From positions 1 to 42,955 of the forward strand of contig CANSQM010000022.1 in assembly GCA_947649205.1 (NCBI GenBank): a DNA stretch of 42,955 nt, read 5' to 3'. The position numbers were made by a program, and so were the translations under genes. A model generated the notes under the pieces. The model was not told where the DNA came from. It worked only from the letters and a program-made list of their open reading frames with translations, and searched no databases. Shown piece after piece: positions 1 through 8,161 of this stretch. Source of the DNA: an uncultured Enterorhabdus sp. GTDB taxonomy: Bacteria; Actinomycetota; Coriobacteriia; Coriobacteriales; Eggerthellaceae. Position 1 is the stretch's first letter, and each line of letters opens with the position of its first letter.

Positions 1-76
1 TGACGGCGGCATAATCGCCCCGGGCCAGGCGCACGGCGCGGCCGTCCAGGATATCGATGGCGGGCAAGAGGTACAT
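1..76 (-). CDS. hisA: HisA, N-terminal fragment (cut by window edge)
   Basis: This is the first 25 codons of phosphoribosylformimino-5-aminoimidazole carboxamide ribotide isomerase, a TIM-barrel enzyme of histidine synthesis. The translation begins MYLLPAIDILDGRAVRLARG, the family's hallmark first strand carrying the catalytic Asp (AIDI.DG.AVRL). The ATG is at 74-76, two bases beyond the hisH stop, so the two genes are probably translationally coupled. The rest of the gene, and presumably hisF and hisI/E, lie outside the window. The short length limits confidence only slightly because the motif and context agree. Confidence 0.9.
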   Translation of the reverse strand, partial: MYLLPAIDILDGRAVRLARGDYAAV

Positions 77-78
77 GG

Positions 79-780
79 CTACTCCTTTGACGGGGCGGAA
101 TCTTCCGCCATGGTAGCGGCGCCGGCGCGGCGACCGGCCGCGGCGTCGGCAACGGTTACGAAGTTGGCGAGCAGGCGCGCGCCGGCATCCGAACTCTTCT
201 CCGGATGGAACTGCACGCCCCACACGGGGCGGCCGGGCACGCGCACGGCGCAGGGAAAGGTGACCGAGTGGGTGGTGCGCCCGATGGTCGCGGCGCTCTC
301 AGGGGCGGCGAAGGAGTGGGTGAAGTAGAAGTACTCCCCGCTCTCAAGGCCGTCGAACAACGGGTCGGCCCCATCCCACGCCACGGAGTTCCACCCCACA
401 TGGGGAATCTTATAGGCCGCGCCCGCCTCGTCGGTCTTGGGCATGAGGTCCACGGTGCCGGCAACGAGCCCCAGGCCCGCGGGCAGCGGGCCGCCCTCGG
501 GGGCGTGCTCGGTGCCGTGCTCGAACATGAGGTGCATGCCCAGGCAAATGCCGAGAAACGGCGCCCCGGCCGCCACGGCGTCGGTCACCGCGGCGCCCAG
601 GCCGAGCTCTTCCAAAGATGCGGCGGCATCGGCGAAGGCGCCCACGCCGGGCAGCACCACGGCGTCGGCCGCGCGCACCTGGGCCGGATCGTCGGAGACG
701 ACGACCTCGGCGCCCGCCTGGCGCAGACCCCGCTCCACCGAGAGCAGGTTTCCCTTATGGTAATCAACGACAACGATCAC
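79..780 (-). CDS. hisH: Imidazole glycerol phosphate synthase subunit HisH (glutamine amidotransferase)
   Basis: HisH hydrolyses glutamine and channels ammonia to HisF, which makes imidazole glycerol phosphate and AICAR. The 233-aa product has the class I amidotransferase layout: N-terminal DYHKGNL, the nucleophile elbow GICLGMH (Cys at about residue 79), and the C-terminal FHPEKS supplying the catalytic His and Glu. The start is GTG at 778-780, directly before the IVVVDY strand. The C-terminus carries about 25 extra Ala-rich, poorly conserved residues. It lies between hisB (61 bp upstream) and hisA (2 bp downstream) in the his operon. Confidence 0.95.
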   Translation of the reverse strand: MIVVVDYHKGNLLSVERGLRQAGAEVVVSDDPAQVRAADAVVLPGVGAFADAAASLEELGLGAAVTDAVAAGAPFLGICLGMHLMFEHGTEHAPEGGPLPAGLGLVAGTVDLMPKTDEAGAAYKIPHVGWNSVAWDGADPLFDGLESGEYFYFTHSFAAPESAATIGRTTHSVTFPCAVRVPGRPVWGVQFHPEKSSDAGARLLANFVTVADAAAGRRAGAATMAEDSAPSKE

Positions 781-840
781 TGCTTCGCAACTCCCCTCAC
801 CGCTACGGTCAACAACGCCGGGCGCCCATGGCGCGGCCGG

Positions 841-1431
841 CTACAGCACGCCCTTCGTGGAGGGCACCTCGCCGGCCAGGGCCCCGTCGATGGTCACGGC
901 CTCGCGCAGGGCGCGGCCGCAGGCCTTGAAGGCCGCTTCCAGAATGTGGTGCACGTTGTCGCCGGCCAGCTGGCGCATATGCAGGGTGATGCCGGCATTG
1001 GCGGCCAGGGCGATGAAGAACTCCCGGGCCAGCTGGGTGTCGAAATCGCCCACCATGCCGAAGGGCACGTCCACGGCCCAGTGCAGCTGCCCCCGGCCGG
1101 AGATGTCCAGGGCCGCCAGCACCAGGGCCTCGTCCATGGGCACGAACGCGCTGCCGAAGCGCGCGATGCCCGCCTTGTCATCCAGGGCCTCCCTCAGGGC
1201 CTGGCCCAGCACGATGCCGGCGTCTTCCACGGAATGGTGGCCGTCTACCTCCAGATCGCCCGCCACGCGCACCGCGAGATCCATGCGGCTGTGGCGCGCG
1301 AGGGCGCTCAGCATGTGATCGAAGAACCCGATGCCCGAGGCCACATCGGCCCGTCCCGTGCCGTCCAGGTTCACGGTCACCGCGATGTCGGTCTCGGCCG
1401 TCGTGCGGATGATGGTCGCCTCTCTCGCCAT
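841..1431 (-). CDS. hisB: Imidazoleglycerol-phosphate dehydratase HisB
   Basis: This monofunctional, manganese-dependent dehydratase converts imidazole glycerol phosphate to imidazole acetol phosphate, the seventh step of histidine synthesis. The 196-aa protein has the usual size and all hallmark metal motifs: FFDHML, GDLEVDGHHSVED, the internal repeat DNVHHILEAAFKA, and the C-terminal PSTKG. It is not fused to histidinol phosphatase, unlike the enterobacterial protein. The start has AGGAG-type Shine-Dalgarno spacing, and the gap to hisC is 12 bp. No histidinol-phosphate phosphatase gene is visible in the window. Confidence 0.96.
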   Translation of the reverse strand: MAREATIIRTTAETDIAVTVNLDGTGRADVASGIGFFDHMLSALARHSRMDLAVRVAGDLEVDGHHSVEDAGIVLGQALREALDDKAGIARFGSAFVPMDEALVLAALDISGRGQLHWAVDVPFGMVGDFDTQLAREFFIALAANAGITLHMRQLAGDNVHHILEAAFKACGRALREAVTIDGALAGEVPSTKGVL

Positions 1432-1443
1432 GATGCTCCTCCT

Positions 1444-2541
1444 TCAGTCCCGCGCCGCTTGGGCGCGGCGGCTCCCCCGCTCGGCCACGAAGGCCCGCAG
1501 CAGGCTGATGAACTGGTCGTTCTGTTCCGGCGTGCCCATGGTCACGCGCAGGCAGCCCTCCAAAAGCGGCGTCGCCGAGAAGTCGCGCACGAGCACCCCG
1601 TGCTCGTAGAGGTACTCCCAGGCCTCGCCGGCGTCTTCCATGCGCAGCAGGATCCAGTTGGAATCCGACGGGAACGGCACGATGCCTGGGGTTGCCCGCA
1701 GCGCCTCTGCGACCCGGCCCCGCTCCTCGATGATCTCGCGGATGCCCGGCTCGAACCGGGCCCGGTGCTCGAAGATCACCTCGCCGACGACCTGGGACAC
1801 CGCGTCCACCGAATAGGGCTGGCGCACCTTGATGAACTCGCGAATGACCGCCGGGTTCGCCAGGATGTAGCCGAGGCGCACCCCGGCCAGGGAGAACGCC
1901 TTGGAGAACGTGCGCAGGATGACGAGGTTCTCGTGGGTCGCGAGCAGGGGGCGCACGGTCTGGCGCGAGAACTCGAAGTAGGCCTCGTCCACCATGACCA
2001 GGGCGTCGGTGGCATCCAGCAGCCGCTCGAGGAAGTCGGCCGGGGCCCGCAAGCCCGTGGGGTTGTTCGGACTCGCCACAATGACATAGTCGATGTCGCC
2101 GGCGGCCAGGCGCTCGAAGGCGGCCTCCTCGTCGATGGAGAAGTCGTCGCGACGGGCGATGTCCACCACCGTAGTGTTCGTGAGCCGGGCGTTGGCCGCG
2201 TACACCGAGAAGGTGGGCGGGAAGTTCAGGCAAGTACGCCCCGGGCCGCCCCAGGCCAGGGCCAGGTCGAACAGAAGCTCGTCACCGCCGTTGCCGATGA
2301 GCACCCATTCCCGCTCCAGGCCGTTGGCCTCCGCGATGCGGTCGCGCAAGCCGTTGGCCAGCGGGTCCGGGTAGCGGTTGAAGGGCACGCGCGCGATGCG
2401 GTCGGCCACGAGGGCCCGCAGCTCGCCGTCCACATCCCGCGGGTTCTCGTTGGCCGACAGGAACGCCTCGGCCGGCAGGTACTTCGGATCGTAGGGCGTA
2501 AGGCCCGCCAACGACGGGGCCGCCGCGCGCACCCTATTCAT
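1444..2541 (-). CDS. hisC: Histidinol-phosphate aminotransferase HisC
   Basis: This PLP-dependent class I/II aminotransferase makes histidinol phosphate from imidazole acetol phosphate and glutamate. The 365-aa product shows LSANENP near the N-terminus, GNGGDELL (cofactor phosphate contact), SPNNPTG, VDEAYFEF, and the Schiff-base lysine in RTFSKAFSLAGVRLGY. The chosen ATG (2539-2541) overlaps the hisD stop as ATGAATAG, typical translational coupling. An in-frame ATG 36 bp upstream would add a poorly conserved Arg-rich extension inside hisD and is less likely. Confidence 0.94.
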   Translation of the reverse strand: MNRVRAAAPSLAGLTPYDPKYLPAEAFLSANENPRDVDGELRALVADRIARVPFNRYPDPLANGLRDRIAEANGLEREWVLIGNGGDELLFDLALAWGGPGRTCLNFPPTFSVYAANARLTNTTVVDIARRDDFSIDEEAAFERLAAGDIDYVIVASPNNPTGLRAPADFLERLLDATDALVMVDEAYFEFSRQTVRPLLATHENLVILRTFSKAFSLAGVRLGYILANPAVIREFIKVRQPYSVDAVSQVVGEVIFEHRARFEPGIREIIEERGRVAEALRATPGIVPFPSDSNWILLRMEDAGEAWEYLYEHGVLVRDFSATPLLEGCLRVTMGTPEQNDQFISLLRAFVAERGSRRAQAARD

Positions 2542-3916
2542 CGGCCACGCCCGTCGTCGTCGCGCCCGCGCCGGCATCCACGCCGGCCGCCGCGCTGCCG
2601 CCGGCCACGCTCGCCTGCTCAGCGGCGAGCAGGCTCTGCAGGCGCAGGGCCACGGACTGGGCGTGGGCCCACAGCCCCTCGTGGGTGGCGATCTGCACCA
2701 CGGAGCGGGCGTCGTTCTTCAGGGCGGCGGCCGTGTACTGGATGACGGAGGACTTCTTCACGAAGTCGTCCACGGAAAGGGGCGACGAGTAGCGGGCCGT
2801 GCCGCCGGTGGGCAGGGTGTGGTTGGGGCCGGCCACGTAGTCGCCCACGGCCTCGGGGGTCCACTCCCCCAGGAAGATGGCGCCGGCGTTGCGGATGGCG
2901 CCGAGGTACTCCATGGCGTTCGCCACGTGCATCTCCAAGTGCTCCGGGGCGATGACGTTCACCGCCTCCAAGGCCTGCTCCATGGTGGGGCACACCACGA
3001 TGAGCCCGTGGTCGTCCAGGGAGGCGCGGGTGATGTCGGCGCGGGTGGTGCGCTCCATGTGGTCGGCGATGGCCGCCTCCACGGCGTCGGCGTAGGCATC
3101 CGAGAAGGTGACCAGGTAGCAGGCGGCCAAGGGGTCGTGCTCGGCCTGGGCCATGAGATCGATGGCCACCATGGACGGGTCGGCGGTCTCATCGGCCACG
3201 ACGCACACCTCCGACGGGCCGGCGATCATATCGATGCCCACATCTCCCGAGACGAGCTTCTTCGCCGCGGCCACGAAGGCGTTGCCCGGGCCCGTGACCT
3301 TGGCCACGGGGCGGATGGTCTCGGTGCCGTAGGCCAAAGCCGCCACGGCCTGGGCGCCGCCGACGGTGTAGATCTCGGTGACGCCGGCGATCTTGCAGGC
3401 GGCCAGCACCGTGGCGTCCAGGGTGCCGTCCTTGGTGGGCGGCGTCACGCACACGATGCGCTCCACGCCGGCCACCTGGGCCGGCAGGGCGTTCATGAGC
3501 ACCGTGGAGGGGTACAGGGCCCGGCCGCCCGGCACGTAGATGCCCACGGAATCCAGCGGCGTCACCTTCGACCCCACGATGGCCCCGTCCTCCCGCGCGA
3601 AGAACCAGCTCTGCTGCTTCTGGCGCTCGTGGAAGTCGCGGATCTGGGCCGCGGCCTGGTTCAGGGCGTCGATGGTGTCCGGGTCCACGGCGGCCAGGGC
3701 CTCCTCGATGGCGCTCTCGGGCACGCGGAAGTCGTCGATGGCCACGCCGTCGAATTTCTCGGTGTAGGCCCGCAGGGCCGCGTCGCCCTTCGCGCGCACC
3801 TCCTCGATGATGGCCGTGGCCGCCTCCAGGGCGCCGGGGTTGAAGGCCCCCGCCCGGTCGATGAAGTCGGCGGTGAAGGGCTCGGTGGGCTGCAAGTCAA
3901 CGCGTCGCATGGTCAT
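2534..3916 (-). CDS. hisD: Histidinol dehydrogenase HisD
   Basis: HisD is a zinc-dependent NAD enzyme that oxidises histidinol to histidine in two steps. The 460-aa protein carries [44 protein letters not shown], the metal ligands in LMAQAEHDP, and the active-site segment near [17 protein letters not shown]. The first ATG has AAGGAG seven bases upstream and is preferred over a second ATG two codons on. About 30 Ala/Gly-rich residues end the protein and overlap the hisC start. The hisZG stop lies 27 bp upstream. Confidence 0.96.
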   Translation of the reverse strand: MTMRRVDLQPTEPFTADFIDRAGAFNPGALEAATAIIEEVRAKGDAALRAYTEKFDGVAIDDFRVPESAIEEALAAVDPDTIDALNQAAAQIRDFHERQKQQSWFFAREDGAIVGSKVTPLDSVGIYVPGGRALYPSTVLMNALPAQVAGVERIVCVTPPTKDGTLDATVLAACKIAGVTEIYTVGGAQAVAALAYGTETIRPVAKVTGPGNAFVAAAKKLVSGDVGIDMIAGPSEVCVVADETADPSMVAIDLMAQAEHDPLAACYLVTFSDAYADAVEAAIADHMERTTRADITRASLDDHGLIVVCPTMEQALEAVNVIAPEHLEMHVANAMEYLGAIRNAGAIFLGEWTPEAVGDYVAGPNHTLPTGGTARYSSPLSVDDFVKKSSVIQYTAAALKNDARSVVQIATHEGLWAHAQSVALRLQSLLAAEQASVAGGSAAAGVDAGAGATTTGVADE

Positions 3917-3943
3917 GGGTCTTCTCCTTGGGATCAGGGGCGG

Positions 3944-5656
3944 TCAGGCGGGGTTCGATGCGCCGGCGATGGGCGCGTAGGTGTGCTCGGGGGCGTGGGC
4001 GGCCAGGGTGCGGGCCAGCTCCACGATGCGCTCATCGGTGCGCAGGGCGCAGCCGTTGGCGAAGAAGCGGGCTGTGGAGGCCAGCACTTCGTCGACGATC
4101 TCCAGGTTGTTCTCGGCCAGGGTGGTGCCCGTGGCCGTGATGTCCACGATGCGGTCGGCCAGCCCCACCATGGGGGCCAGCTCCACGTTGCCGTGGAGGT
4201 AGACGATCTCCACCTGGGTGCCGCGCCGGGCGAAGTGGGCCCGGGTGATGGAGGGGTACTTCGTGGCCACGCGCATGGCGCCGAGCTTGCGGTAGCGCTC
4301 CTCGATGGCGGCCGTGGTGCCGGCGGCCTCGGCCACGACGAAGCGGCAGCCGCCGAAGCGCAGATCCACGAGCTCCACGACGTCGGCCCCCACTTCCAGA
4401 AGCGAGTCCTTGCCGCAGATGCCGCAGTCGGCCGCTCCCAGGGCCACGAACACCGGCGCGTCGGAGGGCCGCACGATGATGTAGTCCACGCCGGGGTTGG
4501 AAATGACGAGGGACCGGCCCGGGTTCGCGAGCCCGGTCACATCGAGCCCCGCCTCTTCCAGGCAGGCGATGGCCTCGCCGTTGAGCGAGCCCTTGGGCAC
4601 GGCGATGCGCAGAGGCCGCGCCACCCCCTCGTCACCGGCCGTGGCCGCGGCGGCCATGGCCTGCTCCAGGTAGAAGGCGAAGCCGGCAGCGGGACGGTCG
4701 GGGCCGTAGGCACCGAGGGTGCGGTCGTAGCGGCCGCCGGAGCCCAAGGGCGAACCCACGGCCGGGGCGTAGGCCTCGAAGACGATGCCCGTGTAGTAGT
4801 TGAAGGAGCTCACCACCGAGAAGTCCACGAGGATGCGCTCGGCCAGGCCGGCATCGGCGAGCCGGTCGTAGGTGGCCTGGAAATCGTCCAGGTCGGCGAT
4901 GCAGCCGAGGGGCGCGGCCAGGGCCCGCACCTCGTCGATGGCGTCCTGGGCCCCACGGATGCGGGCCAGCCGCCCGATGGCGGCGGCGTAGGCCGGGGCC
5001 ACGCAGCCCGGGTCGGGCACCGCGTCCCCATCGGCGGCGGCCACGGCGCCCGGGGCACCGGCGGCGCACAGGCGGTCGAGGGCCACGAAATCGGAATCGT
5101 GGTAGGCGTCGAGCACGGCGGCCTTCCACGGCTCGGAGGCGCCGGAGCGCTCGAGCAGGGCCCGCAGCACCCCCACGGTGGCCAGGCCCAGCACGAAGGT
5201 GCCGGCGCCGGCCAGGGTGAGCGCCTCGGCGAACAGGGCCACGATCTCCGCATCGGCGGTCGGCCCCGTGGGGCCGATGCACTCCACGCCGCACTGGGTG
5301 AGCTCCCGGGCCTGGGCCTGGTTGTCGGCCTCGGCCTCGCGGAACACCCGCTGGGTGTAGCGGAAGCGCAAGGGGCCGGGCTCGTCGGCCAGGCGCGTGG
5401 CGCACATGCGGGCGATCTGGAGGGTCACGTCGGGGCGCATGGCCAGCAGGTCGTTATGGGAGTCGAAGAACTTGAAGGGCGAGGCGGGCATGCGGCCGCC
5501 GGCCCGCACGACGTCCATCACCTCCAGGGTGGGCGTCTCGATGGGAGCATAGCCGCGCTCGGCGAACAGGTCGGCCACGGCGCGAGTGATGACCTCGCGG
5601 GCCCGCGCCTCCTCGGCCAGCACATCGCGGAATCCCGATGGGGTGACTGCGTTCAC
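3944..5656 (-). CDS. hisZG: HisZ-HisG fusion: ATP phosphoribosyltransferase, regulatory plus catalytic subunits
   Basis: This 570-aa polypeptide joins two normally separate subunits of the first enzyme of histidine synthesis. Residues 1-340 are HisZ, the histidyl-tRNA-synthetase-like regulatory subunit: TPSGFRDVL, FKFFDSHNDLLAMRPDVT, RYTQRVFRE, SFNYYTGIVFEAY, GSGGRYD. Residues 348-557 are short-form HisG: LRIAVPKGSLNG, DLRFGGCRFVVAE, and the PRPP-binding loop DITATGTTLAENNL at about 505-518. A short Ala/Gly-rich linker (335-347) joins them, with no stop or frame change. The GTG start (5654-5656) has GGGAG six bases upstream. It is the promoter-proximal gene of the his operon, with hisD 27 bp downstream. 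The C-terminal ~13 residues are unconserved. Confidence 0.95.
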   Translation of the reverse strand: MNAVTPSGFRDVLAEEARAREVITRAVADLFAERGYAPIETPTLEVMDVVRAGGRMPASPFKFFDSHNDLLAMRPDVTLQIARMCATRLADEPGPLRFRYTQRVFREAEADNQAQARELTQCGVECIGPTGPTADAEIVALFAEALTLAGAGTFVLGLATVGVLRALLERSGASEPWKAAVLDAYHDSDFVALDRLCAAGAPGAVAAADGDAVPDPGCVAPAYAAAIGRLARIRGAQDAIDEVRALAAPLGCIADLDDFQATYDRLADAGLAERILVDFSVVSSFNYYTGIVFEAYAPAVGSPLGSGGRYDRTLGAYGPDRPAAGFAFYLEQAMAAAATAGDEGVARPLRIAVPKGSLNGEAIACLEEAGLDVTGLANPGRSLVISNPGVDYIIVRPSDAPVFVALGAADCGICGKDSLLEVGADVVELVDLRFGGCRFVVAEAAGTTAAIEERYRKLGAMRVATKYPSITRAHFARRGTQVEIVYLHGNVELAPMVGLADRIVDITATGTTLAENNLEIVDEVLASTARFFANGCALRTDERIVELARTLAAHAPEHTYAPIAGASNPA

Positions 5657-5813
5657 GAACCGCTCCCTCTCTGCGCGACGGCCACCTGGGCCGCAGCGCC
5701 ACTCGTGGGCCTTTGCTTACGGAAGTTCTCATATTATCCGCCTTCGCGCCTGCGGCGAGGGCCGTGCGGGGCCAAAGGCGAATTATCGCCAGGGAACACC
5801 GCCCCCTGACACT
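5657..5813 (-). promoter_or_regulatory. his operon leader, structured, with T-box-like segment
   Basis: About 155 nt separate the predicted transcription start from hisZG. The leader RNA holds several dyads: GGCGA/TCGCC around 5779-5792, and ACGGAAGT near the 5' end, complementary to ACTTCCGT further on. It also contains GAGTGGCGCTGCGG (reverse of 5691-5704), which resembles the T-box core GGGTGGNACCGCGG. The UGGC would not pair with the usual C73 discriminator of bacterial tRNA-His, and no stem I with a His specifier was established. Treat the regulatory role as open. Confidence 0.3.
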
Positions 5814-5819
5814 TCCGTT

Positions 5820-5847
5820 ACTTTATCACAGTAGAGTACTAAAGCAA
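5820..5847 (-). promoter_or_regulatory. Promoter of the his operon
   Basis: Read on the minus strand, TTGCTT (5842-5847) and TAAAGT (5820-5825) are separated by 16 bp in a locally AT-rich stretch right after the larC stop. This is a good sigma70-type match and the only one between larC and hisZG. No terminator lies between larC and this promoter, so readthrough from larBC is possible. Confidence 0.55.
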
Positions 5848-5853
5848 AGGGAA

Positions 5854-6777
5854 TCACGCGAGCGGTTCTATCAGCATGGCCCGCAGAATGCCCGGGGTGT
5901 CGTAGGCGCGCTTGCCCGCGCCCATGCCGATGCGGGTGATGGCGAAGCGCTCCGGCAGGGCGTCCTGGGTGCGCAGGGCCCCGGCCACGGCAGCGCCTGT
6001 GGGCGTGACGAGCTCGCCGTCTGCGGCCACGGGGGTGAGGGGCAGCCCGCAAGCCTCGGCGATGAAGGCCGTGGCCGGGGCCGGCACCGGGATGAGCCCG
6101 TGCTGACAGCGCACGGTGCCCCGGCCGCAGGGCAGATCGGTCACCGCCACGCCGTCGGGGGCCAGATCGTCCACGGCCACGGCGATGGCCACGATGTCGG
6201 CGATGGAGTCCACGGCCCCCACCTCGTGGAAGTGCACCGCCTCCCGGGGCACCCCATGGGCCCGGGCCTCGGCGTCGGCCACGATTCCGAAGATGTTCTT
6301 GGCGATGGCCCGGGCCCCGTCGGTCATGGCCGCCCCGTCGATGAGGGCCTCGATCTCGGCAAGCCCCCGATGCTCATGGGAGTGGGAATGGGCATGATCG
6401 CGCCCATGGAAGTGCGCGTGCGAATGGTCATGCCCGTGGTCGCAGGAGTGCCCGTGGGCATGGCCGTGCGGATGGTCGTGTCCGTGACCGTGCGGATGAT
6501 CTTCCCCGTGGGAGCGGGCGCCCTCTTCCCCAGCTCCGTGGAGATAGGCCATGTCGTGGTCGTGGTTCTCGTGGGCCTCGTCCAACACCACGGAGAAATC
6601 GCACACATCCAGGCCCGACTTCACCACGCGGCTGATCTCCACGGTGAAGCCCTCCACCGCTAGGCTGTCCAGGGCCCGGCGCACGGCCTCCTCGCTGGCG
6701 CCAACGTCCAACAGGGCCGCGGCGCACATGTCGCCGCTGATGCCCGAGGTGCATTCCAGATAGAGCAACGAGCCCAT
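5854..6777 (-). CDS. larC: LarC-type nickel-pincer cofactor synthesis protein, N-terminal domain only, His-rich
   Basis: LarC inserts nickel into the pyridinium-bisthiocarboxylate cofactor of LarA-type enzymes. The 307-aa protein has the LarC1 hallmarks: LYLECTSGISGDMCAAALLD at the N-terminus, AVHFHEVGAVDSIADIV (180-196), LVTPTGAA (257-264) and GMGAGKRAYDTPGILRA (284-300). Residues about 70-136 are a His/Asp-rich insert (many HGH and HDH units), a likely metal store. It stops right where full-length LarC (about 400 aa or more) continues into the C-terminal CTP-using domain; no LETNIDDM-like segment follows in any frame. It starts 5 bp after larB. Whether this short form can load nickel alone is unknown. 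Confidence 0.85.
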   Translation of the reverse strand: MGSLLYLECTSGISGDMCAAALLDVGASEEAVRRALDSLAVEGFTVEISRVVKSGLDVCDFSVVLDEAHENHDHDMAYLHGAGEEGARSHGEDHPHGHGHDHPHGHAHGHSCDHGHDHSHAHFHGRDHAHSHSHEHRGLAEIEALIDGAAMTDGARAIAKNIFGIVADAEARAHGVPREAVHFHEVGAVDSIADIVAIAVAVDDLAPDGVAVTDLPCGRGTVRCQHGLIPVPAPATAFIAEACGLPLTPVAADGELVTPTGAAVAGALRTQDALPERFAITRIGMGAGKRAYDTPGILRAMLIEPLA

Positions 6778-6782
6778 GGCTC

Positions 6783-7565
6783 CTACCTTCCCGCGGCCGC
6801 GCCGCGCGTGTTCAGATGGTTGATGGCGCTCGCCTGGAAGGCGGCGCCGAAGCCGTTGTCGATGTTCACCACCGACACCCCGCTCGCGCAGGAGTTCAAC
6901 ATGGCGAGCAGGGCCGCGATGCCGCCGAAGGAGGCCCCGTAGCCCACGGAGGTGGGCACGGCGATGACCGGGCAGTCCACCAAGCCCCCCACCACGCTGG
7001 CCAGGGCTCCCTCCATGCCGGCCACGGCCACGATGGCCCGGGCCCGGCGCAGATCGTCGGCCACATCCAGCAGCCGATGCAGCCCCGCCACCCCCACGTC
7101 GTAGCAGCGCAGCACCTCGTTGCCGAGGAACTCGGCGGTCAGGGCCGCCTCCTCGGCCACGGGCAGATCGCTCGTGCCGGCCGCCACCACGGCCACCACC
7201 CCGTCGCCGTCGGGGGCGCCCAGCTCGCCGAACACGAGCAGGCGGGCCTCACGGTGGAAGACCAGGGGCACTGGACGGGCCCGCAGGGTGGCCGCGAGGG
7301 TGGCACCCGCACCGGCCACTGAGGCCGCGCGGCCCCGCTCGGCCCACAAAGCCTTGACCGCCGCGGCCTTCCCGTCGTCAACCCGGGTGGTCAGCACCCG
7401 GGGCTGCCCCGCCTCCAGCAGGGCCGCAGCGATGGCGACGACCTGCTCGGCGGTCTTCCCCTCGCCGTAGATCACCTCGCCGGCCCCCTGGCGGGCGGCC
7501 CGGTCGTAATCGGGGCGGGCAAAGGCGCCCAGCCCCTCTCCGCTCTCATGATGGTCGCAGCCCAC
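6783..7565 (-). CDS. larB: LarB: pyridinium-3,5-biscarboxylic acid mononucleotide synthase
   Basis: LarB carboxylates and hydrolyses nicotinic acid adenine dinucleotide to begin nickel-pincer cofactor synthesis. It shares the PurE fold. The C-terminal half shows [70 protein letters not shown] and [20 protein letters not shown], all family hallmarks; the N-terminal [22 protein letters not shown] is also typical. I choose GTG at 7563-7565 (260 aa) because GGGAGG sits just before it; the ATG 96 bp upstream would add an unrelated tail through the promoter region. Transcribed together with larC. No larE (sulphur transferase) or larA is in the window. Confidence 0.9.
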   Translation of the reverse strand: MGCDHHESGEGLGAFARPDYDRAARQGAGEVIYGEGKTAEQVVAIAAALLEAGQPRVLTTRVDDGKAAAVKALWAERGRAASVAGAGATLAATLRARPVPLVFHREARLLVFGELGAPDGDGVVAVVAAGTSDLPVAEEAALTAEFLGNEVLRCYDVGVAGLHRLLDVADDLRRARAIVAVAGMEGALASVVGGLVDCPVIAVPTSVGYGASFGGIAALLAMLNSCASGVSVVNIDNGFGAAFQASAINHLNTRGAAAGR

Positions 7566-7597
7566 GGGCCCTCCCTCGGTCGGTTCTCGTTCTCTGC

Positions 7598-7622
7598 ATG
7601 ATAAATCTTGGAGTTGGCTCCA
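7598..7622 (-). promoter_or_regulatory. Candidate larB promoter with MerR-type dyad
   Basis: On the minus strand a dyad GGAGCCAACTCC is followed by AAGATT and a -10-like TATCAT (7598-7603). This order, GGAG-N4-CTCC-AAG-TTTA, is the architecture of promoters activated by MerR-family proteins, whose operator sits in a 19-20 bp spacer. The -35 is poor (AATCCA), which would fit a need for activation. The site is just after the merR terminator and about 30 bp before the larB start. Confidence 0.4.
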
Positions 7623-7631
7623 TGGATTGCG

Positions 7632-7669
7632 AAAAGAAAAAGGCCCACGGAAGATTCGCAAGGGCCTTT
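7632..7669 (-). terminator. Intrinsic terminator after merR
   Basis: On the minus strand AAGGCCC and GGGCCTT form a stem around a 16-nt loop (7640-7669), followed directly by TTTCTTTTC. It lies 25 bp beyond the merR stop and before the larB promoter region, separating the two units. Confidence 0.8.
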
Positions 7670-7693
7670 GGGAAAGCGAGGAATGGTCGACGG

Positions 7694-8077
7694 CTACTCT
7701 TCGGGACGAAGGGCCCGTTCGCTGTCGGCCATAATATCGTCGTAGTGGTCGATTTTGTACTCCAGGCGCTCAAGGGCCCGCTCCAGATCGGCGATGCGCT
7801 CGCGGATAGCGATGCTCTGGCGAGCGAGCAGTTCCTTACGGGCAGCCCGAGTCTCGTCTCCCTGCTCGATGAGCTCCATGTACTCGACGAGGGACTCGAT
7901 GGACATGCCGGCGTCGCGCATGCACTTGACGAACTCCACGGCGTTGCAGCTGGCCTCGTCGTAGTCGCGGATACCGCTCCTATTGCGCGGAACGTGGCGC
8001 AACAGGCCGATGCGCTCGTAATAGCGCAGCGTATCGGTGGAAACACCGTAGCGCTTGCTGACTTCCGCGATCTTCAT
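7694..8077 (-). CDS. MerR-family regulator, AdhR-like (redox/electrophile type)
   Basis: This 127-aa transcription factor has the MerR N-terminal helix-turn-helix and wing ([26 protein letters not shown], then [11 protein letters not shown]), and a C-terminal dimerisation coiled coil (about 85-120, rich in Arg/Glu heptads). Cys44 and Cys52 lie in [17 protein letters not shown]; Cys52 falls exactly where AdhR-type aldehyde/electrophile sensors keep their reactive Cys. There is no C-terminal metal loop. The ATG at 8075-8077 has GAAAGGGA upstream; upstream in-frame codons lack conservation. It is monocistronic, with its own MerR-type promoter and terminator. Targets may include itself and larBC (inference from shared dyads). 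Confidence 0.88.
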   Translation of the reverse strand: MKIAEVSKRYGVSTDTLRYYERIGLLRHVPRNRSGIRDYDEASCNAVEFVKCMRDAGMSIESLVEYMELIEQGDETRAARKELLARQSIAIRERIADLERALERLEYKIDHYDDIMADSERALRPEE

Positions 8078-8117
8078 TCGGTCCCTTTCGAGCGGGGCTG
8101 CACCAATCGTCCCGTAC

Positions 8118-8161
8118 AGACTACACGTCAATTAGACCATATGGAGTAGACTACAAGTCAA
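8118..8161 (-). promoter_or_regulatory. merR promoter with 19-bp spacer and paired direct repeats
   Basis: On the minus strand TTGACT (8156-8161) and TCTAAT (8131-8136) are exactly 19 bp apart, the long spacer typical of MerR-controlled promoters. The -35 opens a 14-bp motif, TTGACTTGTAGTCT, repeated with one mismatch as TTGACGTGTAGTCT at 8118-8131, a spacing of 30 bp or about three helical turns. GTAG-T-CTAC within the spacer is a likely operator core. Autoregulation is inferred. Confidence 0.65.

Noticed and set aside
205..2745. An 846-codon plus-strand open frame opposite hisH, hisB and hisC
   Set aside because: Same shadow effect; crosses three real genes and has no recognisable domain.
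5700..5740. His-rich leader peptide for classical attenuation of the his operon
   Set aside because: The short ATG frame in the leader has no His run in any frame.
2663..5809. A 1,048-codon open frame on the plus strand opposite hisD and hisZG
   Set aside because: It is antisense to two well-supported his genes; composition (Gly/His/Arg/Gln-rich) is the mirror image of GC-rich codons, and it has no motif.
5713..5853. Frameshifted LarC2 domain after larC
   Set aside because: No frame encodes the LarC2 landmarks; the segment contains the his promoter and leader instead.
6360..6560. CRISPR-like or minisatellite repeats in the CAT/GTG-rich stretch
   Set aside because: This is the His/Asp-rich coding segment of larC; codon repetition explains it.
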